Origin: CAWKGV01 sp963849305
Lineage (GTDB): Bacteria > Pseudomonadota > Alphaproteobacteria > Acetobacterales > Acetobacteraceae
NCBI GenBank assembly: GCA_963849305.1
Contig: CAWKGV010000003.1
Location: forward strand, 496,001 to 560,000
Direction of reading: 5' to 3'
DNA length: 64,000 bases
The position numbers and the translations under genes were made by a program. The notes under the pieces were generated by a model, which had not been told where the DNA came from, searched no databases, and was given only the letters and a program-made list of their open reading frames with translations. Each line of letters opens with the position of its first letter. Positions within the stretch are counted from its first letter, which is position 1. Positions 25,775-38,595 of this stretch are shown in pieces.

Positions 25775-26040
25775 CCGACGCCGCCGCGCTCGTGCTCGCG
25801 ACCGCCTTCCGGCACTCGATCGATGAACCGACCATCGAAGCCGGGTTCACCTGCTTCCAGGCCCTCACGAATGGCGCGCTCGACTACGAGTCTTTCTGTG
25901 CCGCGATTTCAGCCTGCCTGCGCGATGGGCTGATCCGGGAACCGATCCGGCTGCCTGAGGGCGCGCTGCAATGCCACTGGCATCTGGAGTTGACGCCAGG
26001 AGGCGTGTCGATGGCCCGTGCGGCTTTGACACGCTCCTGA
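25771..26040 (+). CDS. Small hypothetical protein between carA and carB
   Basis: 89 residues from a GTG that overlaps the carA stop (GTGA), a layout that implies translational coupling. The sequence is regular (ATAFRHSIDEPTIEAGFTCF, AISACLRDGLIREPIRLPEG, LELTPGGVSMARAAL) and looks like a compact helical domain, perhaps winged-helix-like at the C-terminus (LELTPGG). I do not recognise a family. Codon use matches its neighbours. Confidence 0.6.
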   Translation: MTDAAALVLATAFRHSIDEPTIEAGFTCFQALTNGALDYESFCAAISACLRDGLIREPIRLPEGALQCHWHLELTPGGVSMARAALTRS

Positions 26041-26463
26041 CCATAGCTTGCGACGCGATGGTGCCCGGCATTTTGAGGATGTTTACTGGTTTATATGGGA
26101 TTCCCCACATAATAATATCATCGGATGTAATTGATGGCCCCTTCCTCCCGCCGTCATCCTCGGCGAATGCCGAGGATCCACGACTTGCTTCGGCGTCACG
26201 GCGAGGAAGTCGTGGATGGTCGGCCTCCGCCGACCATGACGAGGAGAAGTCGGAACTAAGGGCCGTCGGTATAAACACCTGGAATAGGGTTGGGCCTATC
26301 GCGATCCAAAGTATTGAACCGCTCCGAAGCGGTTTGATCAGTAAGCGGATGATCTACAGCTCGGCCCACGGCGACACGGCTTTTACGGTTCCGCTGTTCG
26401 ACGGATTCCTCCGCAGAATCATGCCCACCCGGGACACGCCGTACGTTCAGCAGCGAACCTGAC
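26041..26463. other. 423-bp non-coding gap before carB
   Basis: Holds an AT-rich patch (about 26080-26135, including ATAATAATATCATC), the full-length palindromic repeat (26152-26241), and a 7-bp hairpin AACCGCT (26317-26323) with AGCGGTT (26328-26334) and CCGA loop, not followed by a T-run. No open frame here looks real. The last 120 bp before carB could hold its promoter or a leader; the start codon has no strong Shine-Dalgarno. Confidence 0.6.
26152..26241. repeat. Composite palindromic intergenic repeat, copy 3 (full length)
   Basis: The most complete copy. It begins CGTCATCCTCGGCGAATG and ends CCGCCGACCATGACG, so the outermost six bases CGTCAT/ATGACG are inverted repeats. Internal stems are CCTCGGC with GCCGAGG, GGATCCACGAC region with GTCGTGGAT, and GGTCGGC with GCCGACC. 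It shares the right-hand module with the copies near 1672 and 7371. Confidence 0.82.
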
Positions 26464-29718
<3,255 letters not shown>

Positions 29719-29796
29719 CGCGACCGGAGCGACCGGGCGCCGGCCCGGCCGAGGGAAGCGTCTGTGTGCGCACCCGGCTACCCGAAGGACCACGCT

Positions 29797-30270
29797 GTGC
29801 AGAAGTTCCCGATGACCGCCCCCGGCTTGCAGCGGCTGGAGGAAGAATTGCGTCAACTGAGAAGCGTCGAGCGTCCGGCCATCATCCGCTCGATCGCTGA
29901 GGCGCGCACCCATGGGGACTTGTCGGAAAACGCCGAATACCACGCCGCGCGCGAACGCCAGTCATTCATTGAGGGCCGGATCGCTGAATTGGAGGAAATC
30001 GTTTCCTCGGCCGAGGTGATCGACCCATCCAGCCTGTCGGGGGACCAGGTGAAGTTCGGCGCCCATGTCCATCTAATGGACGAGGAAAGCGAGAAGGACG
30101 CCCGCTATCAGATCGTCGGCATGTACGAGGCCGACATCAAATCGGGACGCCTTTCCATCTCCTCGCCGCTCGCCAAGGCATTGATCGGCAAGAAGGTGGG
30201 AGATACCGTTTCGGTGCCGGCCCCGAGCGGCGATCGGTCTTACGAGATCCTTGAGATCCGGTTCCCCTGA
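29797..30270 (+). CDS. greA: Transcription elongation factor GreA
   Basis: 157 residues from GTG 29797 (AGGA upstream), exactly the usual length; the frame open from 29764 adds 11 non-conserved residues. The N-terminal coiled coil contains MTAPGLQRLEEELRQL and EARTHGDLSENAEYHAARERQ with the acidic tip, and the C-terminal FKBP-like domain ends with ISSPLAKALIGKKVGDTV. It rescues backtracked RNA polymerase by stimulating transcript cleavage. carB-greA order is common in alphaproteobacteria. Confidence 0.95.
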   Translation: MQKFPMTAPGLQRLEEELRQLRSVERPAIIRSIAEARTHGDLSENAEYHAARERQSFIEGRIAELEEIVSSAEVIDPSSLSGDQVKFGAHVHLMDEESEKDARYQIVGMYEADIKSGRLSISSPLAKALIGKKVGDTVSVPAPSGDRSYEILEIRFP

Positions 30271-30308
30271 ACTATAGAACCCATCGTAACTGAACCGGAG
30301 TGGCATCG

Positions 30309-31505
30309 GTGATCACCCTCGCCGACGTAGAGGCGGCGGCGACGCGCATCGCTGGGCGAGTCGTGCGCACTCCTGCCCTGCCCTCGGACGCGGTGTCCCG
30401 CGCGACCGGCGCACATGTCGTCCTGAAGCTCGACAACCTGCAAGTGACCGGGGCTTTCAAGGAGCGGGGCGCGGCCAATCGGCTGGCACTGCTCTCTCCC
30501 GATGAGCGTTGCCGGGGCGTGATCGCCATGTCGGCCGGCAATCATGCGCAGGCGGTGGCGCGACACGCCCAGCTCCTAGGCATCGCCGCCACCATCGTCA
30601 TGCCGGCCTTCACCCCGTCCACCAAGGTCACGCGCACTGCCGCCTGGGGCGCCAAGGTGGTGTTGTACGGCGAAACGCTCGCCGATGCCGCCGCCCATGC
30701 CCGCGCCGTCGCCGAGACGGAACAGCTTGTCTTCATCCACCCTTACGACGATCCGGCTGTGATGGCCGGCCAGGGCACGCTTGCGCTGGAGCTGCTGGCC
30801 GACGCGCCCGACCTCGACACGCTGGTGGTGCCGATAGGCGGCGGCGGGCTGCTGGCCGGCTGCGCCGTCGCCGCCCTGGGGCTCAAGCCGGACATCGCCG
30901 TGTTCGGTGTCGAAGTCGAGGGCTATGCGGCGATGGCGCAACGATTGGCCGGCCAGCTGGTCACGGTAGGCGGAGCTACAGTCGCCGAGGGCATCGCTGT
31001 ACGCGATATCGGCGAGCAGCCGCTCGCGGTCCTGCGCGACCTCGGGATCGAGGTGTTGACAGTGCCGGAACGCGCGGTGGAACAGGCGATCGGGCTGCTG
31101 ATCGAAGGCGCCAAGACGGTGGCCGAAGGGGCCGGCGCGGCTGGGGTGGCAGCCTTGCTCGCGTATCCGCAACGTTTCGCCGCGCGGCGGGTCGGCACCC
31201 CGGTTTGCGGCGGCAACATCGACGCCCGGATTCTCTCTAATGTGCTGTTGCGCAACCTGCTGCGCGATGGCCGGCTGCTCCGCCTGCACATGCAGATCCC
31301 AGACCGTCCCGGCGTGCTTGCCGACATCGCCGGCCGGATCGGCGGCTCGGGCGGCAACATCATCGAGGTCTCGCACCAGCGCCTGTTTGCCTCCGCCTCG
31401 GTCCAGGCGGCCGAGCTAGAGGTGATGGTTGAGGCACGCGACCCAACTCACGCTGGGGACATCGTCGCGGCGTTGGAACAGTGCTATGTGGTCCGACGAA
31501 TCTGA
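30309..31505 (+). CDS. ilvA: Threonine ammonia-lyase with C-terminal ACT-like domain
   Basis: 398 residues from GTG 30309, which has GGAG nine bases upstream; GTG 30300 is possible but without a ribosome site. The PLP lysine is in VTGAFKERGAANRL, the phosphate loop is PIGGGGLLAGC, and SAGNHAQAVA is typical. The last ~80 residues (QIPDRPGVLADIAGRIG...NIIEVSHQR) form an ACT-like regulatory domain. It deaminates threonine to 2-oxobutanoate for isoleucine synthesis. The short single-ACT form differs from the long two-domain IlvA of enterics, so a catabolic role cannot be excluded. Confidence 0.9.
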   Translation: MITLADVEAAATRIAGRVVRTPALPSDAVSRATGAHVVLKLDNLQVTGAFKERGAANRLALLSPDERCRGVIAMSAGNHAQAVARHAQLLGIAATIVMPAFTPSTKVTRTAAWGAKVVLYGETLADAAAHARAVAETEQLVFIHPYDDPAVMAGQGTLALELLADAPDLDTLVVPIGGGGLLAGCAVAALGLKPDIAVFGVEVEGYAAMAQRLAGQLVTVGGATVAEGIAVRDIGEQPLAVLRDLGIEVLTVPERAVEQAIGLLIEGAKTVAEGAGAAGVAALLAYPQRFAARRVGTPVCGGNIDARILSNVLLRNLLRDGRLLRLHMQIPDRPGVLADIAGRIGGSGGNIIEVSHQRLFASASVQAAELEVMVEARDPTHAGDIVAALEQCYVVRRI

Positions 31506-31631
31506 ACCTCTCACGATGTCATGCCCGGGCTCCGACAGATCGGCTCCGACCAGGGCATCCAACGCAGCGGGCGTACTGGACGAACCTCGCGTGGGTCGCC
31601 GGGCCCCACCCCTGGATCCGGCGATGACTAG

Positions 31632-31973
31632 CTAGGCAGCCGCCTGGTGCGGAACTCCCTTCTGCTTGAGCAAGGTCTCAAGCTCGCCCGACTGGAACAT
31701 CTCAGTTATGATGTCGCAGCCGCCGACAAACTCGCCCTGCACATAGAGCTGCGGCACGGTCGGCCAGTTCGAGAATTGCTTGATGCCGTCGCGTAGCCCC
31801 GGATCCTCCAGCACGTCGGCGGTCTTGAACGGCACATTCAAGTGCGAGAGGATCTGCACCACGCGCGCGGAGAAGCCGCATTGCGGGAATAGTGCGGTGC
31901 CTTTCATGTAAAGCATCACAGGCGTCTCGGCGATCTCCGAGCGGATGCGGTCGAATACGGGGTTTTCGGGCAT
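31632..31973 (-). CDS. grxD: Monothiol glutaredoxin, Grx4/GrxD family
   Basis: 113 residues with the CGFS active site (YMKGTALFPQCGFSARVV), SNWPTVPQLYVQGEFVGGCDI and the glutathione-binding residues in place. Such proteins bind a [2Fe-2S] cluster with BolA partners and deliver clusters. It is the last gene of the purine/BolA operon, 12 bp after bolA. The 126-bp gap downstream, facing ilvA, holds only inverted-repeat-like GC-rich sequence. Confidence 0.94.
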   Translation of the reverse strand: MPENPVFDRIRSEIAETPVMLYMKGTALFPQCGFSARVVQILSHLNVPFKTADVLEDPGLRDGIKQFSNWPTVPQLYVQGEFVGGCDIITEMFQSGELETLLKQKGVPHQAAA

Positions 31974-31985
31974 GTCTGAAAGCTC

Positions 31986-32219
31986 CTAGTCAGGGGCAGA
32001 GGTTTGCAGTGCGAGGGCGTGCAGCTCGCCCCCCATGCGGCCGCGCAGCGCGTCGAACACAAGCTGATGCTGCCGGACGCGAGAAAGTCCGCGAAACTGC
32101 TCGGAGACGACAGTCGCCGCGTAGTGGTCGCCGTCGCCGGCGAGATCCTCAATGGTCACGCGGGCGTCGGGCAGGGCTGCCTTGATCAGCGCCTCGATGT
32201 CGCTGGCCGCCATCGCCAT
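31986..32219 (-). CDS. bolA: BolA-family protein
   Basis: 77 residues (74-75 if a later Met is used). ALPDARVTIEDLAGDGDHYAATVVSEQF and RVRQHQLVFDALRGRMGGELHALALQT are the typical class-II-like KH fold with the conserved His residues used for cluster binding. It probably forms a heterodimer with the glutaredoxin encoded next to it. Located between purL and grxD in one minus-strand operon, an arrangement conserved in alphaproteobacteria. Confidence 0.93.
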   Translation of the reverse strand: MAMAASDIEALIKAALPDARVTIEDLAGDGDHYAATVVSEQFRGLSRVRQHQLVFDALRGRMGGELHALALQTSAPD

Positions 32220-32230
32220 GACCGTCCTCC

Positions 32231-34450
<2,220 letters not shown>

Positions 34451-34453
34451 GCA

Positions 34454-34775
34454 TCAGGGCTCGCCCTTCAGGACGCGCACATCGTCCTGAAGGCGCCGAA
34501 TCAAGCCGCTCAGCCAGCCCAACGTGACCAAACTCGACGGCTGCTTCGTCGCGCAGCATCATGGCGTCGTCGCGCAGGCGGGCGAAACCGACCCTTACGT
34601 CCGCTCTAAGTGTGCTTGCGTCCATCGCGATCTCGGAGCGGGGCTTGGCGTAGTCCCGTCCGAGATCGTCGCCAAGTTTGTCGAGTCCCTGGACGACCCG
34701 ACCGAGCAGCTTGCTCGTATCCCCGCTGAGCAAGTCGAGCTTTCGCAGGAACGGCTCGCGGGCGCTCGCAGCCAT
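34454..34775 (-). pseudogene. Small gene between purQ and purL, apparently frameshifted
   Basis: From ATG 34775 the frame reads FLRKLDLLSGDTSKLLGRVV, then helical charged sequence to about MMLRDEA. A frame change near 34550 gives SSLVTLGWLSGLIRRLQDDV and a stop at 34454, three bases before the purL start, which is far more operon-like than the original frame running into purL. The span of 322 bp is one base more than a 106-residue gene. The product would be a short, helical, soluble protein of unknown function. Either a pseudogene or a sequence error. Confidence 0.5.
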
Positions 34776-34795
34776 TGTGGTGCTCCTATCTTCCC

Positions 34796-35488
34796 TCACG
34801 CGGCCAGGGCGGCCGCAAGCCCATCGAACAGCGGCTTGCCGTCGGTGCTGCCCATCAGCGGATCGACCAGATCCTCCGGATGCGGCATCAGGCCGAGCAC
34901 GCGGAGATTGGGCGAATAGATGCCGGCAATGCTCCGTGCGCTGCCGTTGGCGTTGGCCTCGGGCGCGATCTCCCCGGTTGGGCTGGCATAACGGAAGCCG
35001 ACCAGGCCCTCACCCTCCAGCCGGTCGAGCGTGCCCTCATCGGCGTAGAAGTTGCCGTCGCCGTGCGCCATTGGGGCGCGGAACACTTGGCCGCGCTGGT
35101 ATCCGCTCGCATAAACGGTGTCGGCGCGCTCCACGCGCAGGTGGCAATCGGCGGAGATGAAGCGCAACGTGGCGTTGCGTAGCAGGGCGCCCGGCAGCAG
35201 CCCGGCTTCCGTCAAAATCTGAAAGCCGTTGCACACCCCCAGCACGTAGCCGCCCTTCGCAGCGAAGTCGCGCACCGCGCCCATCACCGGCGATTGCGCC
35301 GCCATCGCCCCGCAACGCAGATAATCGCCATAGCTGAACCCGCCTGGCAACACGACGAGGTCGAGCCCGGCGAGGTCGGTCTCGGTATGCCAGACCATGC
35401 GGGGAGCGCCCCCGAAGGCGACTTGCAGCGCGATCGCCATGTCGCGCTCGCGGTTGATCCCCGGGAACAAGACCAGCCCCGCCTTCAT
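34796..35488 (-). CDS. purQ: Phosphoribosylformylglycinamidine synthase subunit PurQ
   Basis: 230 residues. Class I glutaminase with the nucleophile in VLGVCNGFQILTEAGLLPGAL, LPGGFSYGDYLRCGA near the N-terminus, and the His/Glu pair in LGLMPHPEDLVDP. It supplies ammonia from glutamine to PurL. The start overlaps the purS stop by 4 bp (ATGA). Confidence 0.96.
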   Translation of the reverse strand: MKAGLVLFPGINRERDMAIALQVAFGGAPRMVWHTETDLAGLDLVVLPGGFSYGDYLRCGAMAAQSPVMGAVRDFAAKGGYVLGVCNGFQILTEAGLLPGALLRNATLRFISADCHLRVERADTVYASGYQRGQVFRAPMAHGDGNFYADEGTLDRLEGEGLVGFRYASPTGEIAPEANANGSARSIAGIYSPNLRVLGLMPHPEDLVDPLMGSTDGKPLFDGLAAALAA

Positions 35489-35730
35489 GCGCCTTCCACC
35501 GAGACCTGCCAGCTTTCGATCACCGGGTTGGCGAGCAGCCGGCGCGCCATCTGCTCCGCCGCGATCTTGGCCCGCTTAGGGTCCGCCTCGGCCAAGTCCA
35601 ACTCGAACACTTTCCCGGCCCGCACCTCGCCGACCCCCTCGAAACCGAGGCCCCGCAACGCATGAGCGATCGCCTTTCCTTGCGGGTCGAGTACGCCCGG
35701 CTTCGGCATGACCGTGACCACGGCCCTCAT
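35485..35730 (-). CDS. purS: Phosphoribosylformylglycinamidine synthase subunit PurS
   Basis: 81 residues, normal length. VTVMPKPGVLDPQGKAIAHAL, LGFEGVGEVRAGKVFELDL and LLANPVIESWQV are conserved. PurS bridges PurL and PurQ and helps channel ammonia. It lies between purC and purQ in the operon. Confidence 0.95.
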   Translation of the reverse strand: MRAVVTVMPKPGVLDPQGKAIAHALRGLGFEGVGEVRAGKVFELDLAEADPKRAKIAAEQMARRLLANPVIESWQVSVEGA

Positions 35731-35760
35731 CGCCCGTCGTTCCTCACCGCTTGGTAGCCG

Positions 35761-36525
35761 TCATTGCATGATCTCCGGGCCCTTCATATCGCGGGAGCCA
35801 GCTTCCGGAAGGATGCCAAGACGTTTCGCTACCTCCTGATACGCCTCCTCCACATTGCCCAAATCCCGGCGAAATCGGTCCTTGTCCATTTTCTCGTTGG
35901 TCTTGACGTCCCACAATCTACAGTTGTCGGGGCTGATCTCGTCAGCCAACACGATGCGCATCTCTTCGTTTTCCCACAACCGACCAAATTCAAGCTTGAA
36001 ATCGACCAGCGTAATGCCGACGCCGAGGAACAAGCCGGTCAGGAAATCGTTGATCCGCAAGGTCAGCGACACGATGTCATCCAGATCCTGGGTGTTGGCC
36101 CAGCCGAAGCAGGTGACGTGCTCCTCCGAGACCAGTGGGTCGCCGAGCGAGTCGTTCTTGTAGTTGTATTCGATGATTGAGCGGGGCAGGCGGGTGCCCT
36201 CCGGGATCCCCAACCGCTGCGACAGGCTGCCCGCGGCGACGTTGCGGACCACCACTTCAAGCGGAATGATCTCCACCTCGCGAATGAGCTGCTCGCGCAT
36301 ATTGAGCCGACGGACGAAATGGGTGGGAATGCCGATCTCGCTCAACCGCATCATCAGGTATTCGCTGATGCGGTTGTTGAGCACGCCCTTGCCGGTGATG
36401 ATCCCTTTCTTCTGCGCGTTGAAAGCGGTGGCGTCGTCCTTGAAATACTGCACAAGGGTGCCGGGCTCCGGCCCTTCAAACAGGATTTTGGCTTTTCCCT
36501 CATAGAGCTGGCGGCGGCGGGCCAT
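35761..36525 (-). CDS. purC: SAICAR synthetase PurC
   Basis: 254 residues from ATG 36525 with GAGGGGA upstream. RRRQLYEGKAKILFEG, RISEYLMMRLSEIGIPTHFV, NVAAGSLSQRLGIPEG and FGRLWENEEMRIVLADEISPD are the conserved segments. The enzyme joins CAIR and aspartate with ATP. It is the first gene of the minus-strand purC-S-Q-x-L-bolA-grxD operon. The open frame further upstream is GC-rich leader sequence. Confidence 0.96.
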   Translation of the reverse strand: MARRRQLYEGKAKILFEGPEPGTLVQYFKDDATAFNAQKKGIITGKGVLNNRISEYLMMRLSEIGIPTHFVRRLNMREQLIREVEIIPLEVVVRNVAAGSLSQRLGIPEGTRLPRSIIEYNYKNDSLGDPLVSEEHVTCFGWANTQDLDDIVSLTLRINDFLTGLFLGVGITLVDFKLEFGRLWENEEMRIVLADEISPDNCRLWDVKTNEKMDKDRFRRDLGNVEEAYQEVAKRLGILPEAGSRDMKGPEIMQ

Positions 36526-36577
36526 CGTGATCCCCTCAGTCGGTCCTTCGCCAACCGGGCGGCGGGACCGCAAACGC

Positions 36578-36603
36578 GCCGCCGCCCCCGGGAGGGCGGC
36601 GGC
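36578..36603. repeat. 10-bp perfect hairpin in the purC leader
   Basis: GCCGCCGCCC (36578-36587) pairs with GGGCGGCGGC (36594-36603) around a six-base loop. It lies just after the predicted purC promoter, so it would fold in the 5' leader of the purine operon transcript about 50-80 bases before the start codon. No T-run follows on the minus strand, so it is not an obvious terminator. Confidence 0.6.
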
Positions 36604-36606
36604 CGG

Positions 36607-36636
36607 GGTATAGCAGCGCCCGGCCGCACGCGCCAA
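36607..36636 (-). promoter_or_regulatory. Candidate purC operon promoter
   Basis: Read on the minus strand, TTGGCG (36631-36636) and TATACC (36607-36612) are separated by 18 bases. Both match sigma-70 hexamers at four of six positions. Placement about 80 bases upstream of purC and inside a 141-bp gap after the Uma2 gene fits. Confidence 0.45.
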
Positions 36637-36666
36637 ACTTGGCCACCCCCTGGACCAGCCCGGCCG

Positions 36667-37203
36667 TCACTCGCCGAACACCTCCGCCAGGTCGAGGCTG
36701 ATCCCTGGCGGGACCAGCCGCACCAAGCCGGAGGCAACCACCCGTGTCTCGATCCGCTCCCCGTCGCGGCGATGATGGATCACGTCCCGCTTCAGCGGGC
36801 GTACCAAGAGATAATGCTGAACTGAGCCCAGCGCGAAGTAGTCGGCAAGCTTGCCGCCGGCGCCCAGTGCCTGCGTCGCAGGCGACAGAACCTCCACGAT
36901 GACGACCGGGTTGGGCGCTGTGGTCGCGTCGTCGGCGATCGGTTTGCCGCAATTGATTAGCGCGTCGGGCTCGTAATCGGTGTCCTCGCCGATTTCCACA
37001 GTCAGCCCGTCGGGCGCTGCCTCGCAGGGGAGCCCCGCGTGCCGCAGTTCACGATCGAACGCACGCCAAATGCGCGCCTTCACACGCGCGTGGATCCAGC
37101 GCTCGGGCGCCATGGCTACAGGTTCGCCGGCCGCGCGCTCGAACCGTCCCTTAAGCTGGTCGTCTCGCCAGCGGTGAAATTCAGCACGCGAGAGACGGTT
37201 CAT
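36667..37203 (-). CDS. Uma2-family (DUF820) putative restriction endonuclease-like protein
   Basis: 178 residues. LPCEAAPDGLTVEIGEDTDYEPDALINCG contains the Glu/Asp positions and PDALINCG motif of the family, followed by NPVVIVEVLSPATQALGAGGKLADYF with the E-V-L-S-P-x-T signature. These proteins have a PD-(D/E)XK-like fold and are very common in cyanobacteria and some alphaproteobacteria; their role is unknown. It lies between fetB and purC on the same strand but is not clearly part of either unit. Confidence 0.85.
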   Translation of the reverse strand: MNRLSRAEFHRWRDDQLKGRFERAAGEPVAMAPERWIHARVKARIWRAFDRELRHAGLPCEAAPDGLTVEIGEDTDYEPDALINCGKPIADDATTAPNPVVIVEVLSPATQALGAGGKLADYFALGSVQHYLLVRPLKRDVIHHRRDGERIETRVVASGLVRLVPPGISLDLAEVFGE

Positions 37204-37210
37204 GTCCCGT

Positions 37211-38005
37211 TCATAGTCCGGTGCCGGCCAGCCGGTCGAGCCTAAGCCGCTGGCGGTCGTCGGTTAGGCGCCATGCCGCCACGACGACCACGGCGGCGAG
37301 CCCGCTGCCGCCTGCGAGCAGGAAAATCAGCAGGATTTGATATTTCGCCGCCTCCAGCGGGTCCATACCGGCGAGAATCTGGCCGGTCATGATGCCGGGC
37401 AGCGTCACCACCCCGGCCGCCAACATCTGGTTCACGATCGGCAGCAGCGCGTGGCGGACCGAGGCGCGGATCAGTCCGCGCATCGACTGGCCATAGCTCG
37501 CGCCAAGCGCGAGCTGCGCTTCGATCGCGGCGCGCTCGCGTACCACGCCGCCGAGCAGCGAATCGAGCGCGAGGCTCGCCCCATTCAGTACATTGCCGAG
37601 CACGATCGCGGCCAGCGGGATTGCATAGCGCGGATCGTACCAGGGCTGCGGGCGGATCGCCGTCGTCAGAGCCAGGATCGCGGTCAGGCCCGTGGCGAAG
37701 GCGACCGCCGAGGCACCGCGAGGTTGCCGAACTGCCGCAGGCGTTGCTCGGGGCGGGCCGCCACCTCGCGCGACGCGATCGCCACCATCACCAGGATCAC
37801 TGCGAACGTCACCCCGGGCAATTCGAGCCGGAACACGGCGCGCAAGATCAGCCCGACCGCCACGAGCTGCACCAGCATCCGCGTTGCCGCGCAGGCGAGC
37901 TGGCGGTGCAACCGGAGCCGAAGTGCCACGGAAAGGGCACCGTCGAACACCAAAAGCGAAGGCCGCTATGCCGAGATCGCTCCAGAACAGCGGGATTGGC
38001 GTCAT
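37211..38005 (-). pseudogene. fetB: FetB/YbbM-family iron export permease, two frameshifts
   Basis: Begins at the ATG overlapping the fetA stop (38003-38005). Frame 1 gives DLGIAAFAFG; near 37950 an extra T in a TTTT run moves it to VFDGALSVALRLRLHRQLA...LQFVAVG-type membrane sequence (LVQLVAVGLILRAVF). Near 37715 one base is missing and frame 1 resumes with GASAVAFATGLTAILAL and continues to ASYGQSMRGLIRASVRHALLPIV, LPGIMTGQILAGMDPLEAAKYQ and the end. The two shifts cancel, so the 795-bp span equals a 264-residue permease, the family length. Intact homologues export iron with FetA. Confidence 0.8.
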
Positions 38006-38595
38006 GCGATCAGGCGACCGTCGGCAATTCGCAGCCCGCCGCCTTCCTATGCGCTCGGCCCGCCGGGTTATGTGTGACCATGACGAGCGCAACTCGGTCG
38101 TCAGCCGCTGAGTGAACAACGCCTCGACCAACTCGGTCAACTCCTGGTCAAGCGCCCCAGTCGGCTTGTTGAGCAGCAGCACGGGCGGATCGAGTGCCCA
38201 GAGCGCGAACCAGGGCCAGCCGCTGGCGCTCACCAGTCGAGAGCCGCGCCAGGGAGGCAAGCATCAGGTCCGGGGAGAGATTGAGCAGGGATGCCAGCCG
38301 GCGTGCATGGTCGAGAGCCGTGCCGGGGAAGTGGTCAGCCACCCGCGGCCCACCACCGGGCTCGGCGGCATTGTAGGCGACCAGCTTGCGCCAAGCTGGT
38401 GCGGTCCAGCCACGCCGGTCCCGCCCGTCTAGCAGCATCTCGCCCTCGCTCGGATCGAGATGGGGATCATGCGCAGGAACAGGGTCTTGCCGGCCCCGAG
38501 GGTCCCGTAACCGCAACGCACTCGCCGGCCTGCACGGAGAGATCGAACGGTCCGGCCAACGAGCTGCGCAAGCCGCGCAGCACCAGGCGCGTCAC
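38002..38595 (-). pseudogene. fetA: FetA/YbbL-family ABC ATPase, multiple frameshifts
   Basis: Starts at GTG 38595, overlapping the M20 peptidase stop. ABC-ATPase pieces appear in order but in changing frames: FDLSVQAGECVAVTGPSG, then GAGKTLFLRM (Walker A, one G missing from a G-run), then LDPSEGEMLLDGRD, LARLSTGERQRLALVRAL (signature), then LDPPVLLLNKPTGALD, LVMVTHNP (H-loop) and LRIADGRLIA to the stop at 38002. At least four frame changes are needed. Walker B reads LLLNKPTG instead of LLLDEPTG, losing both the Asp and the catalytic Glu, which points to real decay and not only sequencing error. Confidence 0.82.

Noticed and set aside
31506..31631. The gap between ilvA and grxD considered for a small RNA or repeat copy.
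   Set aside because: It holds GC-rich partial inverted repeats, but none pair well enough or match the repeat family closely.
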